This document shows, in pieces, positions 16,174 through 21,789 of a DNA stretch of 21,789 bases (its first letter is position 1; every line of letters begins with the position of its first letter). Source of the DNA: an uncultured Clostridia bacterium (GTDB lineage: Bacteria; Bacillota_I; Bacilli_A; RF39; UBA660); assembly GCA_946533175.1 (NCBI GenBank), contig CAMNBS010000011.1, forward strand, positions 1 to 21,789. The letters are read 5' to 3'. The translations under genes were made by a program, and so were the position numbers. The notes below the pieces were generated by a model. That model was not told where the DNA came from. It did not search any database and saw nothing but the letters and a program-made list of their open reading frames with translations.

Positions 16174-16798
16174 TGAAATTTTAAATTATTTAGATGAATT
16201 ACTTCCTAATCCTCATTGTGAACTCCATTATTTTAATGATTATAGTTTATTAATAGCTGTTATGCTTAGTGCACAAACGACTGATGCAAGAGTTAATATA
16301 GTAACTAAAGAATTATTTACAAAATATCCCAACCTAGAAGCCTTAAAAGAGGCCAATTTTAATGATTTAAAGGATATTGTGCATTCGTTAGGAAATTATA
16401 CTAAGAAAGCTTTTAATATTAAAGAAATAGCAAGAATTCTGGTCGATAATTATGATGGAATAGTTCCTAAGGAACGAGAGATTTTGGAAACACTCCCTGG
16501 TATTGGAAGAAAAACAGTAAATGTTTATTACGCTGAATATTTAAAAATACCCGCTATTGCTGTTGATACTCATGTTGAAAGAGTCTGCAAGCGTCTTAAA
16601 TTAGTACCTGCTAAAGCATCAGTTTTAGAAATTGAAAAGACATTAATGAAAAATATTTTGGAAGAACAATGGGGACGAAGACATTTACAACTTGTATTAT
16701 TTGGTCGATATTATTGTCAAGCAAAAAATCCATCATGCCAAGAATGTCAATTGAAAGATATCTGCTATTTTTATAAAAAGAAAGGAAAGAAAAATTAA
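16154..16798 (+). CDS. nth: Endonuclease III (DNA glycosylase/AP lyase)
   Basis: Nth removes oxidised pyrimidines and cuts the strand at the abasic site in base excision repair. The 214-residue protein has the helix-hairpin-helix LPGIGRKTV with catalytic Lys120, the catalytic Asp138 (VDTHVERV), and a C-terminal 4Fe-4S cluster motif C-x6-C-x2-C-x5-C at 188, 195, 198 and 204. Numbering from the first ATG reproduces the E. coli positions of Lys120 and Asp138, which supports that start over the second Met, although translation from codon 2 would differ little. No independent ribosome binding site is visible, so translation is probably coupled to dnaD, which it overlaps. The stop overlaps the stop of tmcAL on the other strand. 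Confidence 0.97.
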   Translation: MMKKKYSEILNYLDELLPNPHCELHYFNDYSLLIAVMLSAQTTDARVNIVTKELFTKYPNLEALKEANFNDLKDIVHSLGNYTKKAFNIKEIARILVDNYDGIVPKEREILETLPGIGRKTVNVYYAEYLKIPAIAVDTHVERVCKRLKLVPAKASVLEIEKTLMKNILEEQWGRRHLQLVLFGRYYCQAKNPSCQECQLKDICYFYKKKGKKN

Positions 16799-16811
16799 TC
16801 TTCTTTCCTTT
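16781..16811. terminator. Bidirectional terminator between nth and tmcAL
   Basis: AAAGGAAAGA (16781-16790) pairs perfectly with TCTTTCCTTT (16802-16811) over an 11-base loop. There is a T run on the right and an A run on the left, so it can work in both directions. Each arm lies inside the last codons of one of the two convergent genes. Confidence 0.7.
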
Positions 16812-17949
16812 TTGGAATACTTTTGAGTTCAGTAATATTTAAATTGGGATTATTGATAATCATATGATAGATAAATGCTGTATGTAGTTCAAAGGTTAAA
16901 TTATCATCATTGATGTCACTATATTTGGTTATGATAGGAATTGGACATTCTTTCTTTATTTTTTTTAAATATTCTCTTCCTAGTTTATCAAAACCTAAAA
17001 CACGAAGATAATTTATTTCTTTTCTTTTCTTGACATCATTTTTTTGAATATTTAATAAAATATGAATAAACATTCTATTAAGTCGATTATAAGTATAACG
17101 CTTTGTTTTCATTTTATTAATTAAATCATCATAATTGGTGGCTTTTAAAATATTTTTTCTTATTAAGTTATCTAAACCTTCATCAACATCTAAATAACTG
17201 GATAAATTATTAAAATTATTTAAACATTGATACTTTAATAGTTTAAATAAATTATCTTGATAATCGTCAGTTATTATACTTGCAAGGGTTTCTTTGGGAA
17301 CATTTTTTTTGATATCTTGTTTCATTTTTATTGCTTCCCGAATAGAAGTAGCACTGGTGATTTCTTTTTTTATTTTGGTTTCATGGTAATCGTTTGTTCT
17401 TAAAATCGAATAGGGAATTATCTTAGCTTTTTGTAAAATAATTTGTTTGATATAACTTAAGCCCAATAAATCATTGGGCGTATTAATAGTTTTACCACAT
17501 AGATCTTGTAGAGCTTTAGCCATACTAGTTGGATAATTATGGCCTTCTTGCATATATTTATTGACTAATTTATCATATAATGGATTTTCTATTTGAGTAT
17601 GGGCTAGAGTAGATAATAAATTAATATCATTACATTCAGAGCCAAAAACTACATAATCACATTGTAGTTTATTTAAGATATTAATCGCTCCTTCGGAGAA
17701 AGTATCAGCACTATTAGTAGCATAAAAACATGGAAGTTCAACTACTAATGATACCCCATATTTTAAAGCAATATTTGTTTTATCCCATTTATTGAGAAGC
17801 GATATTTCTCCACGCATTGTATAATTTCCCGACATGACTAAGATAATTAGTGAATCAGGGAATAATTCTTTAATTTTTTTTAAATGATATATATGTCCAT
17901 TATGAAATGGATTATATTCACAAATAATTCCAACTTTTTCCATAAACAT
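16795..17949 (-). CDS. tmcAL: tRNA(Met) cytidine acetate ligase (TmcAL, YlbM)
   Basis: TmcAL makes N4-acetylcytidine at the wobble base of elongator tRNA-Met, using acetate and ATP through acetyl-AMP. The 384-residue protein begins with the nucleotidyltransferase motif GIICEYNPFHNGHIYHL (HNGH), then VMSGNYTMRGE, NKWDKT and VELPCFYATNSAD, all typical of the family. B. subtilis TmcAL is somewhat longer. Homologues usually start at the third codon here (MEKVG), so 17943 is an alternative start. Neither start has a ribosome binding site, and the predicted transcript starts at about 17950, so the mRNA may be leaderless from 17949. It is the only - strand gene in the window. In B. subtilis ylbM sits beside yceD-rpmF; here they are 8 kb apart. 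Confidence 0.93.
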   Translation of the reverse strand: MFMEKVGIICEYNPFHNGHIYHLKKIKELFPDSLIILVMSGNYTMRGEISLLNKWDKTNIALKYGVSLVVELPCFYATNSADTFSEGAINILNKLQCDYVVFGSECNDINLLSTLAHTQIENPLYDKLVNKYMQEGHNYPTSMAKALQDLCGKTINTPNDLLGLSYIKQIILQKAKIIPYSILRTNDYHETKIKKEITSATSIREAIKMKQDIKKNVPKETLASIITDDYQDNLFKLLKYQCLNNFNNLSSYLDVDEGLDNLIRKNILKATNYDDLINKMKTKRYTYNRLNRMFIHILLNIQKNDVKKRKEINYLRVLGFDKLGREYLKKIKKECPIPIITKYSDINDDNLTFELHTAFIYHMIINNPNLNITELKSIPKRKED

Positions 17950-17956
17950 CGTTCTA

Positions 17957-17985
17957 ATTTTAACAAATAAAAGGAGTTATGTCAA
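17957..17985 (-). promoter_or_regulatory. SigA promoter of tmcAL
   Basis: Read on the - strand, a perfect TTGACA (17985-17980) is followed after 17 bases by TAAAAT (17962-17957). The expected transcript start is about 17950, next to the first possible ATG. Confidence 0.75.
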
Positions 17986-17992
17986 AAAAATG

Positions 17993-18021
17993 TTGTAATT
18001 CCTAATATTCTTTGATATAAT
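17993..18021 (+). promoter_or_regulatory. SigA promoter of rpmG-efp
   Basis: TTGTAA (17993-17998), 17 bases, and a consensus TATAAT (18016-18021) with extended -10 TGA. It is divergent from the tmcAL promoter, and the two -35 elements are 7 bases apart. Confidence 0.75.
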
Positions 18022-18047
18022 ACTACTTGGAAATGAGGAGGTGCTTT

Positions 18048-18212
18048 ATGGCTAAAGCTTTAAATAGACAAAGAAAAACTCTTGTTTGTACAGAATGTAA
18101 CGAAGAAAATTATCGTGTAGAAAAAAATGTTAAGAATACTACAGAACGCTTAGAACTATCTAAATATTGTTCAAGATGTCAAAAACATACTGTTCATAAA
18201 GAAAAGAAATAA
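18048..18212 (+). CDS. rpmG: 50S ribosomal protein L33
   Basis: A 54-residue basic protein of the large subunit. The zinc-binding cysteines are present as CTEC and CSRC (the C+ form), with the family segments NYRVEKN and LELSKYC. The frame extends to an upstream ATG at 18027, but the ATG at 18048 has the full GAGGAGGTG site five bases upstream and gives the normal L33 N terminus MAKALNRQRK. efp follows 13 bases downstream. If other rpmG copies exist elsewhere, as is common in Bacilli, this would be one of several. Confidence 0.96.
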   Translation: MAKALNRQRKTLVCTECNEENYRVEKNVKNTTERLELSKYCSRCQKHTVHKEKK

Positions 18213-18225
18213 GAGGGGGTAAAAA

Positions 18226-18783
18226 ATGATAAATGTTAATGATTTAAAAGTTGGTATGACCATTATGTATGAAAATAATATTTATTCTGTAATGGATACA
18301 CAACATGTTAAACCTGGTAAGGGAGCTGCTTTTGTACAAGCTAAACTTAAAAATTTAAGAACTGGTTCAATTATTGAAAATCGTTTTAATTCTAGTGATA
18401 AAGTAGAACCAGCTAGAATTGAAAAGAAGCCAATGCAATTCTTATATTCAATGAATGATACTTTTTATTTTATGAATATGAATGACTATGAACAAATTGA
18501 ACTTAATAAATCTTTAATTGGAGAAGATGCCTTATTATTAAAAGAAAATTTAGAAGTAGATATTATGTTCTTTGAAGGGGAAATGTTAGGAATGAATCTT
18601 CCTGATAAAATCGCTCTTAAAGTTACTCATACAGAACCTGCTGTTAAAGGAAACACAACTAGTAGTGCTATGAAAGATGCTACTCTTGAAACAGGAAAAG
18701 TAATTAAAGTACCTTTATTTATTGAAGAAAATGAGGAAATACTAATAAGTAGTAAAGATGGAAAATATGTATCACGTGCATAA
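18226..18783 (+). CDS. efp: Translation elongation factor P
   Basis: EF-P relieves ribosomes stalled at proline runs. The 185-residue protein has the KOW-like N-terminal domain with the loop VKPGKGAAF, where Lys32 is the residue that reaches the peptidyl-transferase centre. Two OB-type domains follow, with the C-terminal signature from MKDATLETGKVIKVPLF onward. Lys32 in a KPGKGAA loop is the Bacillus-type arrangement, which is modified with 5-aminopentanol in B. subtilis; the modifying enzymes are not in the window. The site AGAGGGGGT precedes the ATG. It forms a translation unit with rpmG. Confidence 0.97.
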   Translation: MINVNDLKVGMTIMYENNIYSVMDTQHVKPGKGAAFVQAKLKNLRTGSIIENRFNSSDKVEPARIEKKPMQFLYSMNDTFYFMNMNDYEQIELNKSLIGEDALLLKENLEVDIMFFEGEMLGMNLPDKIALKVTHTEPAVKGNTTSSAMKDATLETGKVIKVPLFIEENEEILISSKDGKYVSRA

Positions 18784-18796
18784 TTTCTTTTTTTTT
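18766..18796 (+). terminator. Possible weak terminator after efp
   Basis: TATGTA (18766-18771) can pair with TGCATA (18777-18782) through one G-T pair, around a 5-base loop. A pyrimidine run with nine T ends at 18796. The stem is weak, so read-through into the next gene is likely. Confidence 0.4.
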
Positions 18797-18820
18797 ACAT
18801 AAATTTCTTTGGTGATATGA

Positions 18821-19384
18821 GTGCATATAATTGCAGATGGTGGTATGTCATGTTATAATCCTAGTAATACCATGGATGCCATTTTATTAACAATAAATCT
18901 TTCTTATGTTGATGGAATAAAATTAGATGTTTTTAAAAGTAAAGATCATTACTTTGTTTTATCAACTGATGATGATTTATCTAAAAGTACATTAAGTAAG
19001 AAAAAAATTCATGAAACTAACTATGAATATTTAAAAAAAGTTAAATTTCCTTCTCATATTTTTAAATATTATTTACCTACATTAAAAGAAGTATTAGATA
19101 AGTATATTATTAAGAAAAAGCTGATTCTTTGTCTACATATTTTAGATAATGAAAATCTTTTTTTAGATAAATTATATGATTTGTTAGCTCAATATAATTA
19201 TGAGTATTATTTTATTACGGATAGGGATTTTTTTCTTTTTCATCCTATAAGTAAGTTAGGAAAAGTATTAAGCGATAATGACTATTATTATGTTAATGAT
19301 AATTTGGATTTATTAGGTGACATAGATAAAGATACTTTAATTATTACTAAAAATCCCGTTAAAATATATCATTATTTTCATTAA
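18821..19384 (+). CDS. GDPD-like protein with catalytic residues lost
   Basis: A 187-residue cytoplasmic protein whose N-terminal half follows the glycerophosphodiester phosphodiesterase pattern. IIADGGMSCYNPSNTMDAI stands where IIAHRG...PENT...A is expected, DGIKLDV where G..ELDV is expected, and YLPTLKEVLD where P.L.EVL is expected. The residues that define the active site have changed: the His of HRG is Asp6, the Glu of PENT is Ser15, the Glu of ELDV is Lys34 (Asp36 remains), and the second His is absent in VLSTDDDL. It is also shorter than the usual 230-250. It should therefore not be an active phosphodiesterase; a binding or structural role is possible. The start is GTG with GGTGAT four bases upstream. 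It lies between efp and the SirA-like gene. Confidence 0.65.
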   Translation: MHIIADGGMSCYNPSNTMDAILLTINLSYVDGIKLDVFKSKDHYFVLSTDDDLSKSTLSKKKIHETNYEYLKKVKFPSHIFKYYLPTLKEVLDKYIIKKKLILCLHILDNENLFLDKLYDLLAQYNYEYYFITDRDFFLFHPISKLGKVLSDNDYYYVNDNLDLLGDIDKDTLIITKNPVKIYHYFH

Positions 19385-19412
19385 TCGACAAAATATTTTT
19401 TGAAAATATAAT
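19384..19412 (+). promoter_or_regulatory. Candidate Spo0A box and promoter upstream of the sirA-like gene
   Basis: On the - strand, 19392-19384 reads TTTGTCGAT, an 8/9 match to the Spo0A box TTTGTCRAA. The same bases on the + strand hold TCGACA (19385-19390), 5/6 for a -35, and a consensus TATAAT lies 16 bases further on (19407-19412). A Spo0A box over the -35 is the layout of Spo0A-controlled SigA promoters. The gene begins 21 bases after the -10. Confidence 0.5.
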
Positions 19413-19433
19413 ATCCTATATTTGGTGATTAAA

Positions 19434-19865
19434 ATGAGAATGTATTATATATTTAATGTTAAAAATAATATTGCAAATTTATATCGAAATAGTCCTGTAA
19501 GTTTATATAAAGTATTGGAAAGTATTTATTTTATGCATGTTGAAGAAGTTGATTATGGTTTTAATTTATTTAAACAATTAACCGATAAAATAAAAGTAAC
19601 TAATATCAATAATGAAATATATATTAAATTACATAAAGATTTAGTTTATAGCAAAATGAATAATGAACATATTATTAATGATTTATATCATGATGAAGTA
19701 AGTATTTTAAAAGTAAAATCATCTCATTTGTTATTAGAAAGTAATAAGAGTTATTCGAGTTTTTTAAAAATTTTAAATAGCTTAAATAGTAATTATTTTG
19801 TGTGTGATTTCAAGGAAAAAGATTTCTTTTTTATTAGTGAAATAGATAGTTTTGTTAAAAGTTAA
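19434..19865 (+). CDS. sirA: SirA-like sporulation inhibitor of replication
   Basis: SirA is made early in sporulation under Spo0A and binds DnaA domain I to stop new rounds of replication. This 143-residue protein has a similar length to B. subtilis SirA (148) and resembles it at both ends. The start MRMYYIFNVKNNIANLYRNS parallels a YYTYLIKEEFANHYFGRE segment that I recall for B. subtilis, and the end has NSNYFVCDFKEKDFFFIS against a PCFLAFDFNSKRYGWLN-type strand. The middle is divergent. The ATG has GGTGAT four bases upstream; an in-frame TTG at 19422 overlaps that site. The candidate Spo0A box upstream and the sporulation genes nearby support the call, which from sequence alone would be moderate. 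Confidence 0.62.
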   Translation: MRMYYIFNVKNNIANLYRNSPVSLYKVLESIYFMHVEEVDYGFNLFKQLTDKIKVTNINNEIYIKLHKDLVYSKMNNEHIINDLYHDEVSILKVKSSHLLLESNKSYSSFLKILNSLNSNYFVCDFKEKDFFFISEIDSFVKS

Positions 19866-19892
19866 GAGAAGAAATAATACTTTTCTTTTTTT
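19864..19892 (+). terminator. Intrinsic terminator after the sirA-like gene
   Basis: AAGAGAAG (19864-19871) pairs with CTTTTCTT (19880-19887), with one G-T pair, around an 8-base loop. The T run continues to 19892. Confidence 0.6.
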
Positions 19893-19899
19893 ATTATTA

Positions 19900-19921
19900 T
19901 GCTATAATGATAATAGAAAGG
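19900..19921 (+). promoter_or_regulatory. Extended -10 and ribosome binding site of the GT2 gene
   Basis: TGCTATAAT (19900-19908) is an extended -10 without a recognisable -35. GAAAGG (19916-19921) is the ribosome binding site eight bases before the ATG at 19930, which rules out the in-frame start inside the sirA-like gene. Confidence 0.55.
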
Positions 19922-19929
19922 TCTGTTGT

Positions 19930-21411
19930 ATGAGTAGTTTTATAGATAATTTTATTCGCACAATTGGTAGCTGGTATGATTCAGGAACTAGTATTGTTTG
20001 GTGGATATATCGAATATTAGCAATATTAGGTATCTATCATGTTTTTTATTTAGTAATTGGACTTTTTTTTACCAGAATATTTCCTAAAGCTAAGAAAAAT
20101 CATAGATATGCTATTGTTATAGCAGCTCGCAATGAAGAAAAAGTTATTGGAAATTTATTGGATAGCATTCACAAACAAGATTATCCTCAAGATTTAATCA
20201 CAACTTTTGTTGTATGTGATAATTGCACGGATAAAACGCAAGAAGTAGCTTTAGCCCATGGAGCTATTTGTTATTCTCGCTATGATGATATCCATAAAAC
20301 TAAAGGTTTTGCTTTACAATATCTTTTTGAGTGTATTAAACGTGACTATGGAATAGATAGTTTTGCAGGATACTTTGTTTTTGATGCTGATAATCTTTTG
20401 CAAAATGATTATATTACACGGATGAATGAAGCTTTTGATAGTGGTGAAAAAATAATAACATCTTATCGAAATACCAAAAATTTTGATGAAAATTGGATTG
20501 CTTCAACCTATGCTATTCACTGGTTAAGAAGTGTTCGAACTGGTCATAGAGCAAGGAGTATCTTACGTTTAGCCACTAATATTCAGGGAACGGGTTTTTT
20601 ATTTGCCAATGAATTAGTAAAGGATGGTTGGAAATATACTTCTTTAACCGAAGATCGAGCTTTTTCAGCTGATGCCGTTCGAGAGGGGTATCGAATATCA
20701 TATTGTGATAAAGCTATTTTTTATGATGAACAACCAGTAAGTCTTGCAATTGCACTTCGTCAACGTCTTCGTTGGAGTAAAGGACATTTACAAGCTTTTG
20801 TGGAAACTGGGCCAGGTTTATTATTAAATATCCTTTTTGGGAAAATGTTTAGTAAAAAGAAAACTAATAAAAAACAGAAGTTATTCTTTCGAATAATTGA
20901 GTCTATTCGCCATCGTTTTGCATCTTTTGATATGCTTATGTTAAATCTTCCTAGTAGCGTTATTTATTTATTATTATGGTTTATTTTCTCATGCTTTTTA
21001 TTTAGTAATAATGCTTATGTTAATGGTATTAATGATATTAATGTTTTTCAAGGAGGAACTATTTTGGGGCAGGTAATGCGTCATTTCTTTGATTTATCTT
21101 TTTATGTTAATGCAGGAGTTATTTCTTTATTGATGGGATTTATTATATCAGTATGGTTACATCTATTTTATCAAATAGGTCGATATATTGAAAATATGTG
21201 GATGGCTATTTATATTTTCTTTGTCGAACATAAGCGGATGAAAAAAATTAAATTTCATAAAAAAATTCTTTATATTATAACTTGGCCAATTTTTGATATT
21301 ATTGGTAAATATACAACATATATAGCTTTATTTAAAAAAGTTGAATGGAAGCAAATTCCACATGAAAGTTCTATATCAATTGATGATATAAGGAGGGAAA
21401 ATCATGCATAA
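19930..21411 (+). CDS. Processive family 2 glycosyltransferase, membrane-bound
   Basis: A 493-residue integral membrane protein. One membrane segment (about 25-50) precedes a GT2 catalytic domain with the nucleotide-sugar region YAIVIAARNEEKVI, the metal motif DAD (152-154), the TED base (240-242) and QRLRW (278-282). The last is the mark of processive GT2 enzymes such as those for beta-linked polysaccharides. Three to four membrane segments follow (about 335-470). It probably makes or exports an envelope polysaccharide from a UDP-sugar; the sugar cannot be read. No PilZ domain or partner polysaccharide genes are visible, apart from the small membrane protein that overlaps its end by 8 bases. 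Confidence 0.85.
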   Translation: MSSFIDNFIRTIGSWYDSGTSIVWWIYRILAILGIYHVFYLVIGLFFTRIFPKAKKNHRYAIVIAARNEEKVIGNLLDSIHKQDYPQDLITTFVVCDNCTDKTQEVALAHGAICYSRYDDIHKTKGFALQYLFECIKRDYGIDSFAGYFVFDADNLLQNDYITRMNEAFDSGEKIITSYRNTKNFDENWIASTYAIHWLRSVRTGHRARSILRLATNIQGTGFLFANELVKDGWKYTSLTEDRAFSADAVREGYRISYCDKAIFYDEQPVSLAIALRQRLRWSKGHLQAFVETGPGLLLNILFGKMFSKKKTNKKQKLFFRIIESIRHRFASFDMLMLNLPSSVIYLLLWFIFSCFLFSNNAYVNGINDINVFQGGTILGQVMRHFFDLSFYVNAGVISLLMGFIISVWLHLFYQIGRYIENMWMAIYIFFVEHKRMKKIKFHKKILYIITWPIFDIIGKYTTYIALFKKVEWKQIPHESSISIDDIRRENHA

Positions 21412-21601
21412 TGAATATCTTCACGATTTATTTACCGAAGGTCTTGGTGATATCTTCTTTATGAAATATTATCGTTTTTTAAAGAAAAAAATAAAGAATA
21501 CTTTTTTACAAAAAATACTTATTAGTATTCATGTTACCTGTTATATATTATTTTTAATAATTGTTGGAATATTATTATTTAAGATGAACTGGCCATTATA
21601 A
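21404..21601 (+). CDS. Small single-pass membrane protein
   Basis: A 65-residue protein with a basic middle (KYYRFLKKKIKN) and one strong membrane helix (about 40-60, ILISIHVTCYILFLIIVGIL), ending in a short MNWPL tail. I do not recognise a family. It starts inside the end of the GT2 gene with an AGGAGGGAAAAT site, so it is translated with it. Small partner proteins often accompany membrane glycosyltransferases, which makes an accessory role possible. No terminator is seen after it. Confidence 0.7.
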   Translation: MHNEYLHDLFTEGLGDIFFMKYYRFLKKKIKNTFLQKILISIHVTCYILFLIIVGILLFKMNWPL

Positions 21602-21789
21602 AATAATAACAGTAATTAATTTAATATTATAATCTACTACGACTGATAAGAGTAAATATCGTTTTTAATGTATAAATTTATGATAATTGCATAATTGCAT
21701 ATGATATATGTAAAAAATACTACAATATATGTTGGTATTTCAATATGGATATTGTTAGAAGTATTAAAAGAAGTATTAGATGATGCTTT
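21602..21789. other. Intergenic end of the window, with a short tandem repeat and a possible gene start
   Basis: This stretch is AT-rich with no clear terminator. It holds a TATAAT near 21627 and two tandem copies of ATAATTGC (21683-21698). An open frame from ATG 21701 runs off the end for 29 codons (MIYVKNTTIYVG..., then LLEVLKEVLDDA). That ATG has no ribosome binding site, so the frame is only a possible start of a further gene. Confidence 0.3.

Noticed and set aside
17978..17986. TATGTCAAA, 8/9 to a Spo0A box, between tmcAL and rpmG
   Set aside because: It is fully explained by the perfect TTGACA -35 of tmcAL on the - strand.
1..21789. Insertion sequences, prophage, CRISPR, tRNA, rRNA, toxin-antitoxin or other defence system
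   Set aside because: No transposase, integrase, repeat array, cloverleaf or defence-type protein pair was found. Coding density and composition are uniform.

Overview
The window is 21.8 kb of very AT-rich, gene-dense DNA from a Gram-positive bacterium of class Bacilli. It uses the standard genetic code: TGG encodes Trp, and TGA is a real stop, for example in the LtaS-like gene. DnaD, TmcAL, an LtaS-type lipoteichoic acid enzyme, a CBS/DRTGG-type manganese pyrophosphatase, SigG and a SirA-like protein together point to Bacilli. The base composition and compact layout suggest an uncultured gut-type lineage near the Erysipelotrichales or the former 'Mollicutes' orders; that placement is inference. 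There are 23 supported genes, all but one on the + strand. I see no rRNA, tRNA, insertion sequence, phage or CRISPR.

Layout. (1) 1-3845: the tail of an upstream unit ending in a terminator, then murD, a DUF1653 gene, eno and an ATP-grasp ligase of unknown substrate, closed by a terminator. (2) 3928-8384: tex, ppaC, yceD and rpmF. (3) 8429-8881: two overlapping small genes matching the N- and C-terminal halves of the spore coat protein CotF, behind a sequence resembling a SigG promoter. (4) 8926-12566: a DUF4153 membrane protein and an LtaS-like phosphoglycerol transferase, each followed by a strong terminator. (5) 12567-13343: sigG, the late forespore sigma factor, whose ribosome binding site lies inside the preceding terminator hairpin. 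(6) 13416-16798: an ABC-F ATPase, an exported protein of unknown function, dnaD and nth. (7) tmcAL on the - strand, convergent with nth. (8) 18048-19865: rpmG, efp, a catalytically degenerate GDPD-like protein and a SirA-like gene behind a candidate Spo0A box. (9) 19930-21601: a processive GT2 glycosyltransferase and a small membrane protein.

Most genes are housekeeping: wall precursor, glycolysis, ribosome and translation, replication initiation, base excision repair, tRNA modification and lipoteichoic acid. Spread among them are pieces of a sporulation programme: sigG, a split cotF and a sirA-like replication brake. Together they suggest the organism forms spores or recently did. The most informative signals are the hairpin that buries the sigG ribosome binding site, the split CotF with its candidate forespore promoter, the SirA-like gene with its candidate Spo0A site, the degenerate GDPD, and an ABC-F protein that appears to have lost one of its two ATP sites. 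No wholly new system is evident.
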